32,960 bases of DNA, taken from Microbacterium aerolatum. GTDB taxonomy: Bacteria; Actinomycetota; Actinomycetes; Actinomycetales; Microbacteriaceae. Below the pieces are notes generated by a model. The model was not told the origin of the DNA. It saw only the letters and a list, made by a program, of their open reading frames with translations, and made no database searches. Within the stretch, counting starts at the first letter, position 1. Each line of letters starts with the position of its first letter. The stretch spans positions 1 through 32,960 of the forward strand of contig NZ_BJUW01000022.1 of assembly GCF_007988825.1 (NCBI RefSeq). The letters run 5' to 3'. A program made the translations under genes and the position numbers. Below are positions 17,816-25,602 of this stretch, piece after piece.

Positions 17816-17871
17816 GACCCCTCCTCTGGTGGGTTGACGCCGAGCGTACTCCCCACCTGCGTCACGATCGA

Positions 17872-17877
17872 TAGGCT
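17872..17877 (+). promoter_or_regulatory. Putative -10 box of a leaderless hydroxyacid dehydrogenase transcript
   Basis: TAGGCT ends six bases before GTG 17884, with no Shine-Dalgarno sequence between. The same box and distance occur before several genes of this window. Confidence 0.45.
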
Positions 17878-17883
17878 CGAGAC

Positions 17884-18810
17884 GTGAGTCTCTTCGTCAC
17901 CGTTCCGACCGCCCGTCTCGCCGAGAACATCGGCGCGCTCCCCGAGGGGGTGGAGCTCGAGATCTGGGACATGGCGTCTCCGGCGCCGCGCGAGCGGATC
18001 GATCTGGTCGTCCCGCCGTACATGGGCGGTGCCAAGTTCTTCGGCGCCCTGGAGGGTCTCGAAGTCGGTCTCGTCCAGAGCCAGTCGATCGGCTACGACG
18101 GCGTCGAGGAGCAGTTGCCGGCCGGCATCCCGTTCGCGAACGCAGCGAGCGTGCACGAGGCATCCACGGCAGAACTGGCCGTTGCGCTGACTCTCGCCGC
18201 GCAGCGGCAGCTGCCCCGGTTCGTCCTCGCCCAGCAGGACGGCCAGTGGTCTCCGGTGTTCGCCGAGAGCCTCGCCGACCGCAAGGTGCTGCTGGTCGGT
18301 TTCGGCGGCGTCGGCGAGGCGATCGCCCTGCGGCTGGAGCCCTTCGAGATCGATCTGACCGTCGTCGCGCGCACCGCCCGCCCCGTGTGGCACGAACGGC
18401 TCGGCCGGGTGCAGGTGCACGCGATCGATGAGCTGCCGGCGCTGCTCCCGGATGCCGAGATCGTCATCCTCGCCCTCCCCGGCGGCGGCGCCACCCACCA
18501 CCTGTTCGACGACGAGATGCTCGGCCTCATGAGCGACAGCGCGCTGCTGGTCAACGTCGGCCGAGGCACGCTGGTCGACACCGACGCGCTCGTGCGCCAG
18601 CAGGGTCGCATCCGCGCAGCGCTGGATGTGCTCGATCCGGAACCGCTGCCGGCGGAGCATCCGCTGTGGAAGACCGACGGCGTGCTCATCGCTCCGCACG
18701 TCGGCGGAGCATCCACCGCCATGAACCCGCGCATCGCGCGTCTGATCCGCAAGCAGGTCGAGCGGATGCTGCGCGGCGAGGCCCCTGCCAACGTCGTCCT
18801 CGGCGGCTGA
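17884..18810 (+). CDS. D-isomer-specific 2-hydroxyacid dehydrogenase
   Basis: A 308-residue NAD(P)-dependent oxidoreductase. The Rossmann motif is VLLVGFGGVGEAI, and the catalytic triad elements are VGRGTLVD (Arg), LDPEPLPAEHPLW (Glu) and IAPHVGG (His). It would interconvert a 2-oxoacid and a D-2-hydroxyacid; the substrate cannot be told. The N-terminal substrate domain is short compared with phosphoglycerate dehydrogenase, so serA is unlikely. Start is GTG at 17884. A hairpin follows its stop. Confidence 0.92.
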   Translation: MSLFVTVPTARLAENIGALPEGVELEIWDMASPAPRERIDLVVPPYMGGAKFFGALEGLEVGLVQSQSIGYDGVEEQLPAGIPFANAASVHEASTAELAVALTLAAQRQLPRFVLAQQDGQWSPVFAESLADRKVLLVGFGGVGEAIALRLEPFEIDLTVVARTARPVWHERLGRVQVHAIDELPALLPDAEIVILALPGGGATHHLFDDEMLGLMSDSALLVNVGRGTLVDTDALVRQQGRIRAALDVLDPEPLPAEHPLWKTDGVLIAPHVGGASTAMNPRIARLIRKQVERMLRGEAPANVVLGG

Positions 18811-18818
18811 TCCGGACC

Positions 18819-18844
18819 ATCGCCGAACCGATTCGATCGGCGAT
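18819..18844 (+). terminator. Possible terminator hairpin after the hydroxyacid dehydrogenase
   Basis: ATCGCCGA (18819-18826) and TCGGCGAT (18837-18844) form an 8-bp stem with a 10-nt loop. No U-run follows, as is usual in high-GC actinobacteria. Confidence 0.4.
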
Positions 18845-18853
18845 CTAGCGCGT

Positions 18854-18869
18854 CTGCAAGCGTTTGCAG
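18854..18869. promoter_or_regulatory. LacI-type operator in the GH13 promoter
   Basis: CTGCAAGCGTTTGCAG is a near-perfect palindrome (one mismatched pair) with the CG centre typical of LacI-family sites. It directly abuts the TAGGCT -10-like box at 18870-18875, so a bound repressor would block polymerase. The likely ligand is the LacI protein encoded just after the GH13 gene. Confidence 0.8.
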
Positions 18870-18875
18870 TAGGCT
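18870..18875 (+). promoter_or_regulatory. Putative -10 box of a leaderless GH13 transcript
   Basis: TAGGCT ends seven bases before ATG 18883 and no ribosome site is present, as in three other genes here. Confidence 0.45.
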
Positions 18876-18882
18876 CGACCGC

Positions 18883-20544
18883 ATGACAGAGCTCGAACAG
18901 TTCGCCGCTCCCGGTTCCGAGTGGTGGCGCAGTGCCGTGATCTACCAGATCTACCCGCGTTCGTTCGCCGACGCCTCCGGCGACGGCATCGGCGACCTGC
19001 CCGGCATCACCGGCCGCATGGACTCCCTGCAGGAGCTCGGCATCGACGCCATCTGGCTGAGCCCGTTCATGACCAGCCCCCAGAAGGACGCCGGCTACGA
19101 CGTCGCCGACTACCGCGACGTCGACCCGATCTTCGGCACCCTGGCGGACTTCGACGACATGCTCGCGCAGGCGCATGCCCGCGGCATCCGGGTCATCGTC
19201 GACCTCGTTCCGAATCACTCCTCCGACCAGCACGTCTGGTTCCAGCAGGCACTGCGGGCGGCCCCCGGCAGCCCGGAGCGCGCGCGCTACATCTTCCGCG
19301 ACGGCAAGGGTGAGAACGGCGAACTGCCCCCGAACAACTGGGAGAGCGTGTTCGGCGGCGGTCAGTGGACGCGCATCACCGAGCCCGACGGCACGGCCGG
19401 CCAGTGGTACCTGCACATCTTCGACCCCACGCAGCCCGACTTCGACTGGACCAACGAAGAGGTCCGCGAAGAGTTCCGCGGCGTCCTGCGCTTCTGGCTC
19501 GACCGCGGTGTCGACGGCTTCCGCGTCGACGTGGCCCACGGCATGATCAAGGCCGACGGCCTGCCCGACTACACCCCGCCGACCGAGTCGGACTCGATGG
19601 GCGGCGGCGAGGAGAACGTGCCGTACTGGGGTCAGGACGGCGTGCACGACATCTACCGCGACTGGCACGAGGTCATGGCGGAGTACGACGGCGACCGCGC
19701 CCTGTGCGGCGAGGCGTGGCTCCCCACCCTGAAGAAGACCGCACTCTGGGTGCGCCCCGACGAGATGCACCAGACGTTCAACTTCCCGTACATGATGACC
19801 GAGTGGGATGCTGGGAAGGTCCGCGACATCATCCGCGAGTCGCTCGACGAGTTCGGCAAGGTCGGCGCGCCGAGCACCTGGGTGCTCTCGAACCACGACG
19901 TGATCCGGCACGCCTCGCGCCTGGCGCTCACGGCCGACAGCCCGCAGGGCGACGGCATCGGACCGCTCTCGGCCGGCAAGCCCGACCAGGCCACCGGCCT
20001 GTCTCGCGCCCGCGCCGCGACCACCGTCATGCTCGCGCTCCCGGGTTCGTCGTACCTGTACCAGGGCGAGGAGCTGGGCCTGCCGGAGGCCATGGAGATC
20101 CCCGACGAGTTCCGTCAGGATCCGACCTGGTTCCGCACCGACGGCAAGCGCTACGGCCGCGACGGTTGCCGTGTGCCGATCCCGTGGGAGGCCGACGCCC
20201 CGGCGTACGGCTTCAACACCACCGGCGACTCCTGGCTGCCGCAGCCGGGCGAGTGGGCGTCGTTCGCCCGCGACGTCGAGCAGGCGGATGCCGCCTCCAC
20301 CCTGAACCTGTACAAGGCGCTGCTGCGTCTGCGCCGCGAGAGGTCCCTCGGCACCGGCTCGCTGGTGTGGGAGGAACTCGGCGAGAAGGCCGTCGCGTTC
20401 CGCCGCGGTGACCTGCATGTCGCGGTGAACCTCGGCGATATGCCGCTGGAGCTCGGCGACGACGTGACGTTCGTGGTGCAGAGCCAGTCCTTCGACGGCA
20501 CCGCGCTCCCGACCGATCACGCCGTCTGGTACACGAAGGGCTGA
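18883..20544 (+). CDS. GH13 alpha-glucosidase
   Basis: A 553-residue cytosolic glycoside hydrolase of the oligo-1,6-glucosidase/alpha-glucosidase group. Conserved regions appear in order: WWRSAVIYQIYPRSFAD, DLVPNHSS (region I), GFRVDVAHGM with nucleophile D216 (region II), LCGEAW with acid/base E277 (region III), and LSNHDV with D339 (region IV). The residue after the nucleophile is Val; in characterised relatives Val there favours alpha-1,6 bonds and Ala/Thr favours alpha-1,4, so isomalto-oligosaccharides are possible substrates (inference). It is followed after 9 bp by a LacI regulator, and its promoter holds a matching operator. No transporter lies beside it. Confidence 0.94.
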   Translation: MTELEQFAAPGSEWWRSAVIYQIYPRSFADASGDGIGDLPGITGRMDSLQELGIDAIWLSPFMTSPQKDAGYDVADYRDVDPIFGTLADFDDMLAQAHARGIRVIVDLVPNHSSDQHVWFQQALRAAPGSPERARYIFRDGKGENGELPPNNWESVFGGGQWTRITEPDGTAGQWYLHIFDPTQPDFDWTNEEVREEFRGVLRFWLDRGVDGFRVDVAHGMIKADGLPDYTPPTESDSMGGGEENVPYWGQDGVHDIYRDWHEVMAEYDGDRALCGEAWLPTLKKTALWVRPDEMHQTFNFPYMMTEWDAGKVRDIIRESLDEFGKVGAPSTWVLSNHDVIRHASRLALTADSPQGDGIGPLSAGKPDQATGLSRARAATTVMLALPGSSYLYQGEELGLPEAMEIPDEFRQDPTWFRTDGKRYGRDGCRVPIPWEADAPAYGFNTTGDSWLPQPGEWASFARDVEQADAASTLNLYKALLRLRRERSLGTGSLVWEELGEKAVAFRRGDLHVAVNLGDMPLELGDDVTFVVQSQSFDGTALPTDHAVWYTKG

Positions 20545-20553
20545 TACCGGCGC

Positions 20554-21567
20554 ATGGTCAGCATCGATGAGGTCGCGCGCAAGGCCGGGCTGTCGACAGC
20601 CACGGTCTCGCGCGCCCTCAGCGGTCGCGGCTATGTCTCGGCGGCATCCCGCGAGAAGGTCCGACTGGCCGCGCAGGAGCTCGGCTACGTCGTCTCCTCG
20701 CGGGCGTCCAGCCTCGCATCGGGGCGCACCAGGAACATCGGCGTGGTCGTGCCGTTCCTGGACCGCTGGTTCTTCAGCACCGTGCTCTCCGGAGTCTCCA
20801 GCGCGCTGATGCGACGCGGCTACGACATCACGCTGTACAACATCACCGCCGACGAGGACGTCCGGAAGGACGTGTTCGAGACGGCTCTGCGCCGTCAGCG
20901 GGTGGATGCCGTGATCGCCGTCGCCATCGAGCTCGATGAGGGCGAGACCGAGCATCTGCTCGCGCTCGGTCTTCCCGTGATCGCGATCGGCGGCCCGAAC
21001 CCGGGACTGGACACGCTCACGGTGGACGACTTCGGTCTCGCCGAGCTCGCCACGCAGCACCTGCTGAGCCTCGGGCACACCGAGATCGCGCACATCGGCG
21101 CGAACCCGGAGTTCGACATCGACTTCCACATTCCGACGAATCGCCGGCTCGGCTTCGAGAAGGCGCTGGCGGATGCTGGGATCACCCCGAAACCCGCCTA
21201 CTTGGAGCCCGCGGACTTCACAGTCGACGGCGGCTATCGCGCGGCGAAACAGCTGCTGGGACGGCCTGGCCCCCGGCCGACGGCGGTGTTCGCGGCATCC
21301 GACGAGATGGCGATCGGCGCGGTGCTCGCAGCACGCGATCTCGGGTACCGGGTGCCGGAGGACCTCTCGGTCGTCGGGATCGACGGGCACGAGCTCGGCG
21401 AGTTCTTCCGACTGACGACGGTCGACCAGTTCCCCCTCGCGCAGGGCGAGCGGGCGGCTGAAGCGGTGCTCGCCAAGCTGGAGGCGACCGACGAGGTCAC
21501 GGCGCACGCGGCGCTGCCGTTCGAGCTGATCGTGCGCGGCACGACCGCCCGAGTCCAGGACAGGTGA
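20554..21567 (+). CDS. LacI family repressor of the GH13 gene (MalR-like)
   Basis: A 337-residue LacI/GalR regulator. Helix-turn-helix is SIDEVARKAGLSTATVSRAL, the hinge is VSSRASSLASGRT, then the sugar-binding domain with ASDEMAIGAVLAARDLGYRV and DLSVVGIDGHELGEFF. It starts 9 bp after the alpha-glucosidase stop and is probably co-transcribed, giving autoregulation through the operator upstream of the GH13 gene. The effector is likely maltose, isomaltose or a derivative (inference). The ribosome site is weak, consistent with coupling to the upstream gene. Confidence 0.9.
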   Translation: MVSIDEVARKAGLSTATVSRALSGRGYVSAASREKVRLAAQELGYVVSSRASSLASGRTRNIGVVVPFLDRWFFSTVLSGVSSALMRRGYDITLYNITADEDVRKDVFETALRRQRVDAVIAVAIELDEGETEHLLALGLPVIAIGGPNPGLDTLTVDDFGLAELATQHLLSLGHTEIAHIGANPEFDIDFHIPTNRRLGFEKALADAGITPKPAYLEPADFTVDGGYRAAKQLLGRPGPRPTAVFAASDEMAIGAVLAARDLGYRVPEDLSVVGIDGHELGEFFRLTTVDQFPLAQGERAAEAVLAKLEATDEVTAHAALPFELIVRGTTARVQDR

Positions 21568-21631
21568 CCCTGGGTCGGAACCGGCCATGTGGCCGATGTG
21601 CGCCGGGTGCCGCACCGGCGAGCATCGAAAC

Positions 21632-22204
21632 ATGAACACCCGTCGTGAATGGCTCATCGCCGCCGGTCTCATCGTCCTCGCCCTGATCCCGTCGCTGGCC
21701 GGAGCTGTCCGTGTCGGCGAGATCGCCGCCGATGCACCAGTCACGTCCGCCGACGCCCGCTTCATGGAGATGCCGCTGCCCGTGGTCGTGCACGTCGTGG
21801 GCGCGCTGGTCTATGCCCTGGTCGGGGCGTTCCAGTTCCTCCCCGCGCTCCGCCGCCGTCACCTCGGCTGGCATCGGTTCGCCGGGCGCTACGTGCTCGT
21901 GCCGGCCGGACTCGCCGTCGCGCTGAGCGGACTGTGGATGACGGCGTTCTACGACGTGCCGCCGATCGACGGGCTCGCGCTGCAGATCTCCCGGTACATC
22001 GTCGGCGTGCTGATGGCGGCGTTCATCGTGCTGGCCCTCGTGTCGGTCGCCCGTCGCGACATCCCGCAGCACGGCGCCTGGATGATCCGCGCCTACGCCC
22101 TCGCGATGGGCGCCGGCACCCAGGTACTCACCTCCGCACCGTTCGCGATCCTGTTCGGCACTGATTCCAAGTACGCCCGCGCTCCCCGGCCACACGTTCT
22201 ATGA
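21632..22204 (+). CDS. DUF2306 membrane protein with lost C-terminus
   Basis: A 190-residue membrane protein with about five helices. It opens with NTRREWLIAAGLIVLALIP and carries the family elements VGAFQFLPALRRRH, GWHRFAGRYVL, LSGLWMT and HGAWMIRAYALAMGAGTQVL, as in DUF2306. Family members normally continue after this point with one more helix; here the reading runs out in YARAPRPHVL, an unrelated tail. I read this as truncation near position 22180 where the accessory region begins. The function of the family is unknown, and the copy may be inactive. Confidence 0.8.
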   Translation: MNTRREWLIAAGLIVLALIPSLAGAVRVGEIAADAPVTSADARFMEMPLPVVVHVVGALVYALVGAFQFLPALRRRHLGWHRFAGRYVLVPAGLAVALSGLWMTAFYDVPPIDGLALQISRYIVGVLMAAFIVLALVSVARRDIPQHGAWMIRAYALAMGAGTQVLTSAPFAILFGTDSKYARAPRPHVL

Positions 22205-22453
22205 AGTGCGCACAGCTTGCGATCGACGAGACTGAAGCCTGCCGACAACGAACATCCCGGCGCCCACGACGGCAAGGCCAAGAGCGGTCGCCATCACTGC
22301 GGCGTCATCAGGCAGCATGGCGCACCCTACGGATGTGTCCTCGTAGGGACAGCTTCTCCAGGGCTGGAAGAAGAACAGTACTGCTGTCACGGACCCTAGC
22401 AGCGCCGCTGAAGCGCCGATGAAGGCCATCAATCTCGATGCGCGTTGAGTCAT
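22199..22453 (-). CDS. Small two-helix membrane protein, unknown
   Basis: An 84-residue protein with two hydrophobic segments (LMAFIGASAALLGSVTAVLF and VMATALGLAVVGAGMFVVG) joined by a short outer loop with two cysteines (SCPYEDTSVGC). The balanced membrane topology and Cys pair suggest a genuine gene. Its end overlaps the end of the truncated DUF2306 gene on the other strand, so it belongs to the inserted DNA. No family recognised. Confidence 0.6.
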   Translation of the reverse strand: MTQRASRLMAFIGASAALLGSVTAVLFFFQPWRSCPYEDTSVGCAMLPDDAAVMATALGLAVVGAGMFVVGRLQSRRSQAVRTS

Positions 22454-22543
22454 GGTCCCAAAGTTAAACCGAAGAGCTCACTCAACCCCTGAGCATCTCC
22501 GGAGCAAAAGCATCTGTTATCAGTGGTGGTCAGCGGCGTCCTG
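22454..22543. other. Gap between the small membrane protein and the IS element
   Basis: About 90 bases of lower GC. I see no gene and no remnant of the missing copC end here. Confidence 0.4.
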
Positions 22544-22573
22544 GGTGACGTCCCGTGGAGTGGTGGAGATTCC
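22544..22573. repeat. Left terminal inverted repeat of the IS256-family element
   Basis: Starts GGTGACGTCCCG, then GTGGTGGAG. It matches the right end in inverse orientation at 25 of 30 positions. Confidence 0.75.
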
Positions 22574-22666
22574 GATGGGGTTGTCTGCGTCGTAGACGTG
22601 GGTGAGCCATCGTGCGATGGTCAGTGAGAACTGTCTAGGAATCTCAACGTAAGGACACAACGCACG

Positions 22667-23887
22667 ATGGCTCTTGACCAGAGCCCTCCTCGAGCTCCTC
22701 GGGGAACTGAAACTCACCGATGTCACCGACCGGATCCGCGTCGCAACCGAAACGCTCTATCAGGAGCTGATCGATGCGGAAGCGGCCGCATTCATTGGCG
22801 CCGCCCGTTCGAACGCTCCCCGGAACGGACAACGCAACGCAACGGCACCCGCCCGCGCACTCTGACCACGACCGCCGGGGAGCTGGAGCTGCGGATCCCG
22901 AAGCTGCGACAGGGAAGCTTCTTCCCGTCGTTGTTGGAACGACGCCGCCGCGTCGACCAGGCGTCGTTCGCGGTGGTGATGGAGGCGTATGTTCACGGCG
23001 TCTCCACCCGCAAGGTCGACGATCTGGTCAAAGCGCTGGGCGCGGACACCGGCATCTCCAAGTCCGAGGTGTCGCGGATCTGCGCGAATCTGGATGAGGA
23101 TGTTGCCGCGTTCCGGGACCGGCCTCTGGCCGACACGACGTATCCGTATGTGTTCCTCGACGCGACCTACTGCAAGGCCCGGGTTGGCCGGCGGGTCGTC
23201 TCGCAGGCGGTGGTCGTCGCGATCGGCGTCGCCGCCGACGGCAGGCGCGAGGTCCTGGGCTTCGAGGTTGGAGAGACAGAATCGCAGCCGTTCTGGACGA
23301 GCTTCCTGCGGTCGTTGAAAGCGCGCGGCCCCGGCGGGGTGAAGCTCGTGATCAGTGACGCTCACACCGGCCTGATCGCGGCGATCGAGACCGGGTTCGC
23401 CGGCGCCAGCTGGCAAAGACGCCGAGTTCATTTCATGCGCAACGTGCTCTCGAACGTCCCGAAAGCGTCCGGGCCGATGGTCGCCTCGATCATCCGCACG
23501 ATCTTCACCCAACCCGACACCGAGCATGTCTTCGCCCAGTTCCACGAGGTCGTGCGGATGCTGACAAGATCGCACGCGAAGATCGCCGACATGCTCGAGA
23601 ACGCGAAGATCGACATCCGCGCGTTCTGCGGATTCCCGCAGCAGCACTGGCGACAGATCTGGTCCACGAACCCGCTCGAACGCGTCAACAAAGAGATCAA
23701 GCGCCGCACCGACGTCGTCGGCACCTTTCCCAACCCCGCCGCGCTCCTGCGCCTGGCCGGGCACGTCCTGATCGAGCAACACGACGAATGGGACGGCGCC
23801 GACCGCCGCTACTTCTCCGAGCACTCCATGAAACTCCTCACCGCGACACACGAGGAGGTGGCGATCCCGGAACTCAACGCGGCGTAA
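22667..23887 (+). CDS. IS256 family transposase with a scrambled N-terminal segment
   Basis: A 406-residue DDE transposase. The catalytic residues are D165 (VFLDAT), D231 (VISDAH) and E338 (STNPLERVNKE), with FPQQHWRQIW typical of IS256. The start MALDQS is the usual one, but residues about 7-47 are unlike the family. The expected sequence (ALLELLGELKLTDVTDRIRV and on to DAEAAAFIGA) is found in the +1 frame over about 22682-22803, after which FERSPERTTQRNG returns in the first frame. This fits a net 2-base loss near 22681 and a 1-base loss near 22803. The frame stays open, yet the DNA-binding N-terminus is probably broken, or the read has two errors. Confidence 0.88.
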   Translation: MALDQSPPRAPRGTETHRCHRPDPRRNRNALSGADRCGSGRIHWRRPFERSPERTTQRNGTRPRTLTTTAGELELRIPKLRQGSFFPSLLERRRRVDQASFAVVMEAYVHGVSTRKVDDLVKALGADTGISKSEVSRICANLDEDVAAFRDRPLADTTYPYVFLDATYCKARVGRRVVSQAVVVAIGVAADGRREVLGFEVGETESQPFWTSFLRSLKARGPGGVKLVISDAHTGLIAAIETGFAGASWQRRRVHFMRNVLSNVPKASGPMVASIIRTIFTQPDTEHVFAQFHEVVRMLTRSHAKIADMLENAKIDIRAFCGFPQQHWRQIWSTNPLERVNKEIKRRTDVVGTFPNPAALLRLAGHVLIEQHDEWDGADRRYFSEHSMKLLTATHEEVAIPELNAA

Positions 23888-24317
23888 TCACAGAAGCTGA
23901 TCCCGCACGGTGTCGAGAAACTCCACCACACAGCGGGACGTCACCGGTGCTGATCGGGTGGCCGTCGGCGGAGACAATTTTCCAGAGCACTTCGTACGCC
24001 CCTGCGGGTATCCCATTCGACACGGTCGCGACGACGCTTGCCCCGGTGATCGTGGCCTCGCCTGCTACCCAATTGCGGCCCAAGGCGTCACTTATCTGGA
24101 CTTCGGCGCCCATCGCGAGGACGTCGTTGCTGAACTGGAGGGTGATCTGTGTGGGCGGTGCGGCGAGTTGTTCGCCCGCGGCCGGGGTGCTCGAGACCAA
24201 AGCATCGTGCGCGGCGGCCGGAGACGGCGTGGCGAAACCGGTAACGAGGAGGGCCAGGATCGTCGTCGTGAGGAGTGCGGATCTGAACCGTCGTGTGCGG
24301 GGCATAGGAGTACTCAT
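23874..24317 (-). CDS. copC: CopC-like copper-binding protein, 3' end cut by the IS element
   Basis: A 147-residue reading starting with signal peptide RRFRSALLTTTILALLVTGF and cleavage after SPAAA, giving mature HDALVSSTPAAGEQL. The N-terminal His is the Cu(II) ligand of CopC. The beta-sandwich continues through ITLQFSND and AYEVLWKIVSADGHPIS, the conserved end of the domain. At about 23945 the IS end begins and the last 23 residues (from VPLCGG) are IS-encoded. The last strand and the usual C-terminal linker and membrane anchor are lost, so a free, possibly unstable product is expected. The start is uncertain (24317, or 24362 overlapping the MFS stop). Confidence 0.78.
   Translation of the reverse strand: MSTPMPRTRRFRSALLTTTILALLVTGFATPSPAAAHDALVSSTPAAGEQLAAPPTQITLQFSNDVLAMGAEVQISDALGRNWVAGEATITGASVVATVSNGIPAGAYEVLWKIVSADGHPISTGDVPLCGGVSRHRAGSASVITPR
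23916..23945. repeat. Right terminal inverted repeat of the IS256-family element
   Basis: Ends CGGGACGTCACC at 23934-23945, the complement of the left end. It is fused in frame to the copC-like gene. Confidence 0.75.
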
Positions 24318-24351
24318 TCGGGAGGGCGCGTCACCACGGGTGGCGGATGGG

Positions 24352-25602
24352 TCAGTGGTCATGGTGGGCGGAATCGGCGGGCGTGCCGGTGCTGGCGCGC
24401 AAGAGCCGAGCACGGGCGAACACCACGGCCGCAGCTCCGGCGGTGACCGCGATGACGAGCAGGGCGATCGCCGCGCCGGTCAGGTTCACCGTGCCTAGCC
24501 AACCCGCAATCGGGTAAGTGATGAGGAAGCAGGCGTGGGAGAGGGCGAACTGTGCGGTGTAGACGAGGTTGCGGTTCGCTGGCGCCGATGCGTCGGCGAG
24601 CAGTCGCGACGACGGCGTGTTCACCAGCGAGGTGCCCATGCCCAGCAGCACCCAGGTGCCGAGCAGCACGAACCATCCCGTCCCGGTGGCCGCGAACGCG
24701 GTGACCATGACAGTGAGGACCAGGCCCGCGACGATGACAACCGCGCCGGTGATCATCGTGCGGATGACACCGAGTCGGCCGACCAGCCAGGGAATGTTCA
24801 CTGCGACGACGAGCGAACCGATGCCGTAACAGGCCAACGCGAGTGCGAGGGCTTCCTCGCCGAGCCCGAACACGCCTCGGGCGTAGACCACGGAGTTCAC
24901 CAGAACGATCGCCGTCCCGGCGCCGACCACGACGTTCGTGAGCATCAGGAACCGTAGTGTCGGCGTTCGAGCGAAGACCTTCGCGCCCAGCGGGAGACGC
25001 TGCCAGAACGGCAGCGCCGGTCCGTCATCGGTGCGGGCAGGGAGCCGGGAGAGCAGCACGAGAAGCGCCGAGCAGGTGAAACCGATCGCTGTGCCCACGA
25101 AGAGGTTGTTGTAGCTGATCACCGTCAGCAGAAGTGCGGCGATCGTCGGGCTCAGCAGCGCCTCCAGGTCGTAGGCGAGCCGGGACAGCGAAAGGGCACG
25201 GGTGTAGTCGTCCGGTTCGGGGAGAACCGATGGGATCAGGGACTGAAACGCGGGCGTGAACGTCGCGGATGCGGATTGGAGCACGAACACGAGCACATAG
25301 ATTTGCCAGGCCTCGGTCACAAACGGCAGCAGCAGCGCGATCCCCAGCCGGATCAGGTCCGCGGTGATCAGGACCGCCTTTTTCGGGAGCCGGTCGACGA
25401 CCGCGGCGATCAGCGGTGCGACGCCGACGTAGGCAACCATCTTGATCGTCAACGCCGTTCCGAGCACGGACCCTGCCGCGTCGCCGGCAATATCGAACGC
25501 GAGCAGTCCCAGGGCCACCGTGAGCAGGCCCGTGCCGAGAAGGGCAATGACCTGAGCGGAGAACAGCTTTGCGTACGTGGTGTTGCGGAGGACCCGCAAC
25601 AT
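24352..25602 (-). CDS. MFS transporter, probable metal exporter
   Basis: A 416-residue protein with 12 predicted helices and a typical MFS loop (VVDRLPKKAVLITADLIRLG) between helices 2 and 3. The tail ends SAHHDH, a possible metal-binding cluster. Its ATG overlaps the stop of the ArsR gene by one base, so the two are translated together. With a KmtR-like nickel/cobalt-type sensor in the operon, export of Ni or Co is a reasonable inference. The copC-like gene follows in the same direction with no gap, so copper cannot be excluded. Confidence 0.87.
   Translation of the reverse strand: MLRVLRNTTYAKLFSAQVIALLGTGLLTVALGLLAFDIAGDAAGSVLGTALTIKMVAYVGVAPLIAAVVDRLPKKAVLITADLIRLGIALLLPFVTEAWQIYVLVFVLQSASATFTPAFQSLIPSVLPEPDDYTRALSLSRLAYDLEALLSPTIAALLLTVISYNNLFVGTAIGFTCSALLVLLSRLPARTDDGPALPFWQRLPLGAKVFARTPTLRFLMLTNVVVGAGTAIVLVNSVVYARGVFGLGEEALALALACYGIGSLVVAVNIPWLVGRLGVIRTMITGAVVIVAGLVLTVMVTAFAATGTGWFVLLGTWVLLGMGTSLVNTPSSRLLADASAPANRNLVYTAQFALSHACFLITYPIAGWLGTVNLTGAAIALLVIAVTAGAAAVVFARARLLRASTGTPADSAHHDH

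Larger units (their letters stand above)
22544..23945 (+). mobile_element. IS256-family insertion sequence, about 1.4 kb
   Basis: The element is bounded by 30-bp imperfect inverted repeats (22544-22573 and 23916-23945) and holds one transposase gene, the normal IS256 layout and size. The 8 bases outside the ends (GCGTCCTG and GGTGCTGA) do not match, so no target duplication is visible. That suggests a later deletion or recombination next to the element. Its right end lies inside a copC-like gene. Confidence 0.82.

Noticed and set aside
17761..21765. A 1,334-codon open frame on the minus strand
   Set aside because: It lies antisense to the hydroxyacid dehydrogenase, GH13 and LacI genes, has a low-complexity Arg/Ala/Asp/Val composition and no domain. 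It is a by-product of GC-rich codon bias on the other strand.
22520..22726. Minus-strand frame crossing the IS left end
   Set aside because: It straddles the terminal repeat and the transposase start, has no domain, and no ribosome site was seen.
22674..22865. Separate 63-residue gene at the transposase start
   Set aside because: Its sequence is the displaced N-terminal part of the IS256 transposase; it is best explained by two indels and not by a second gene or programmed frameshift.
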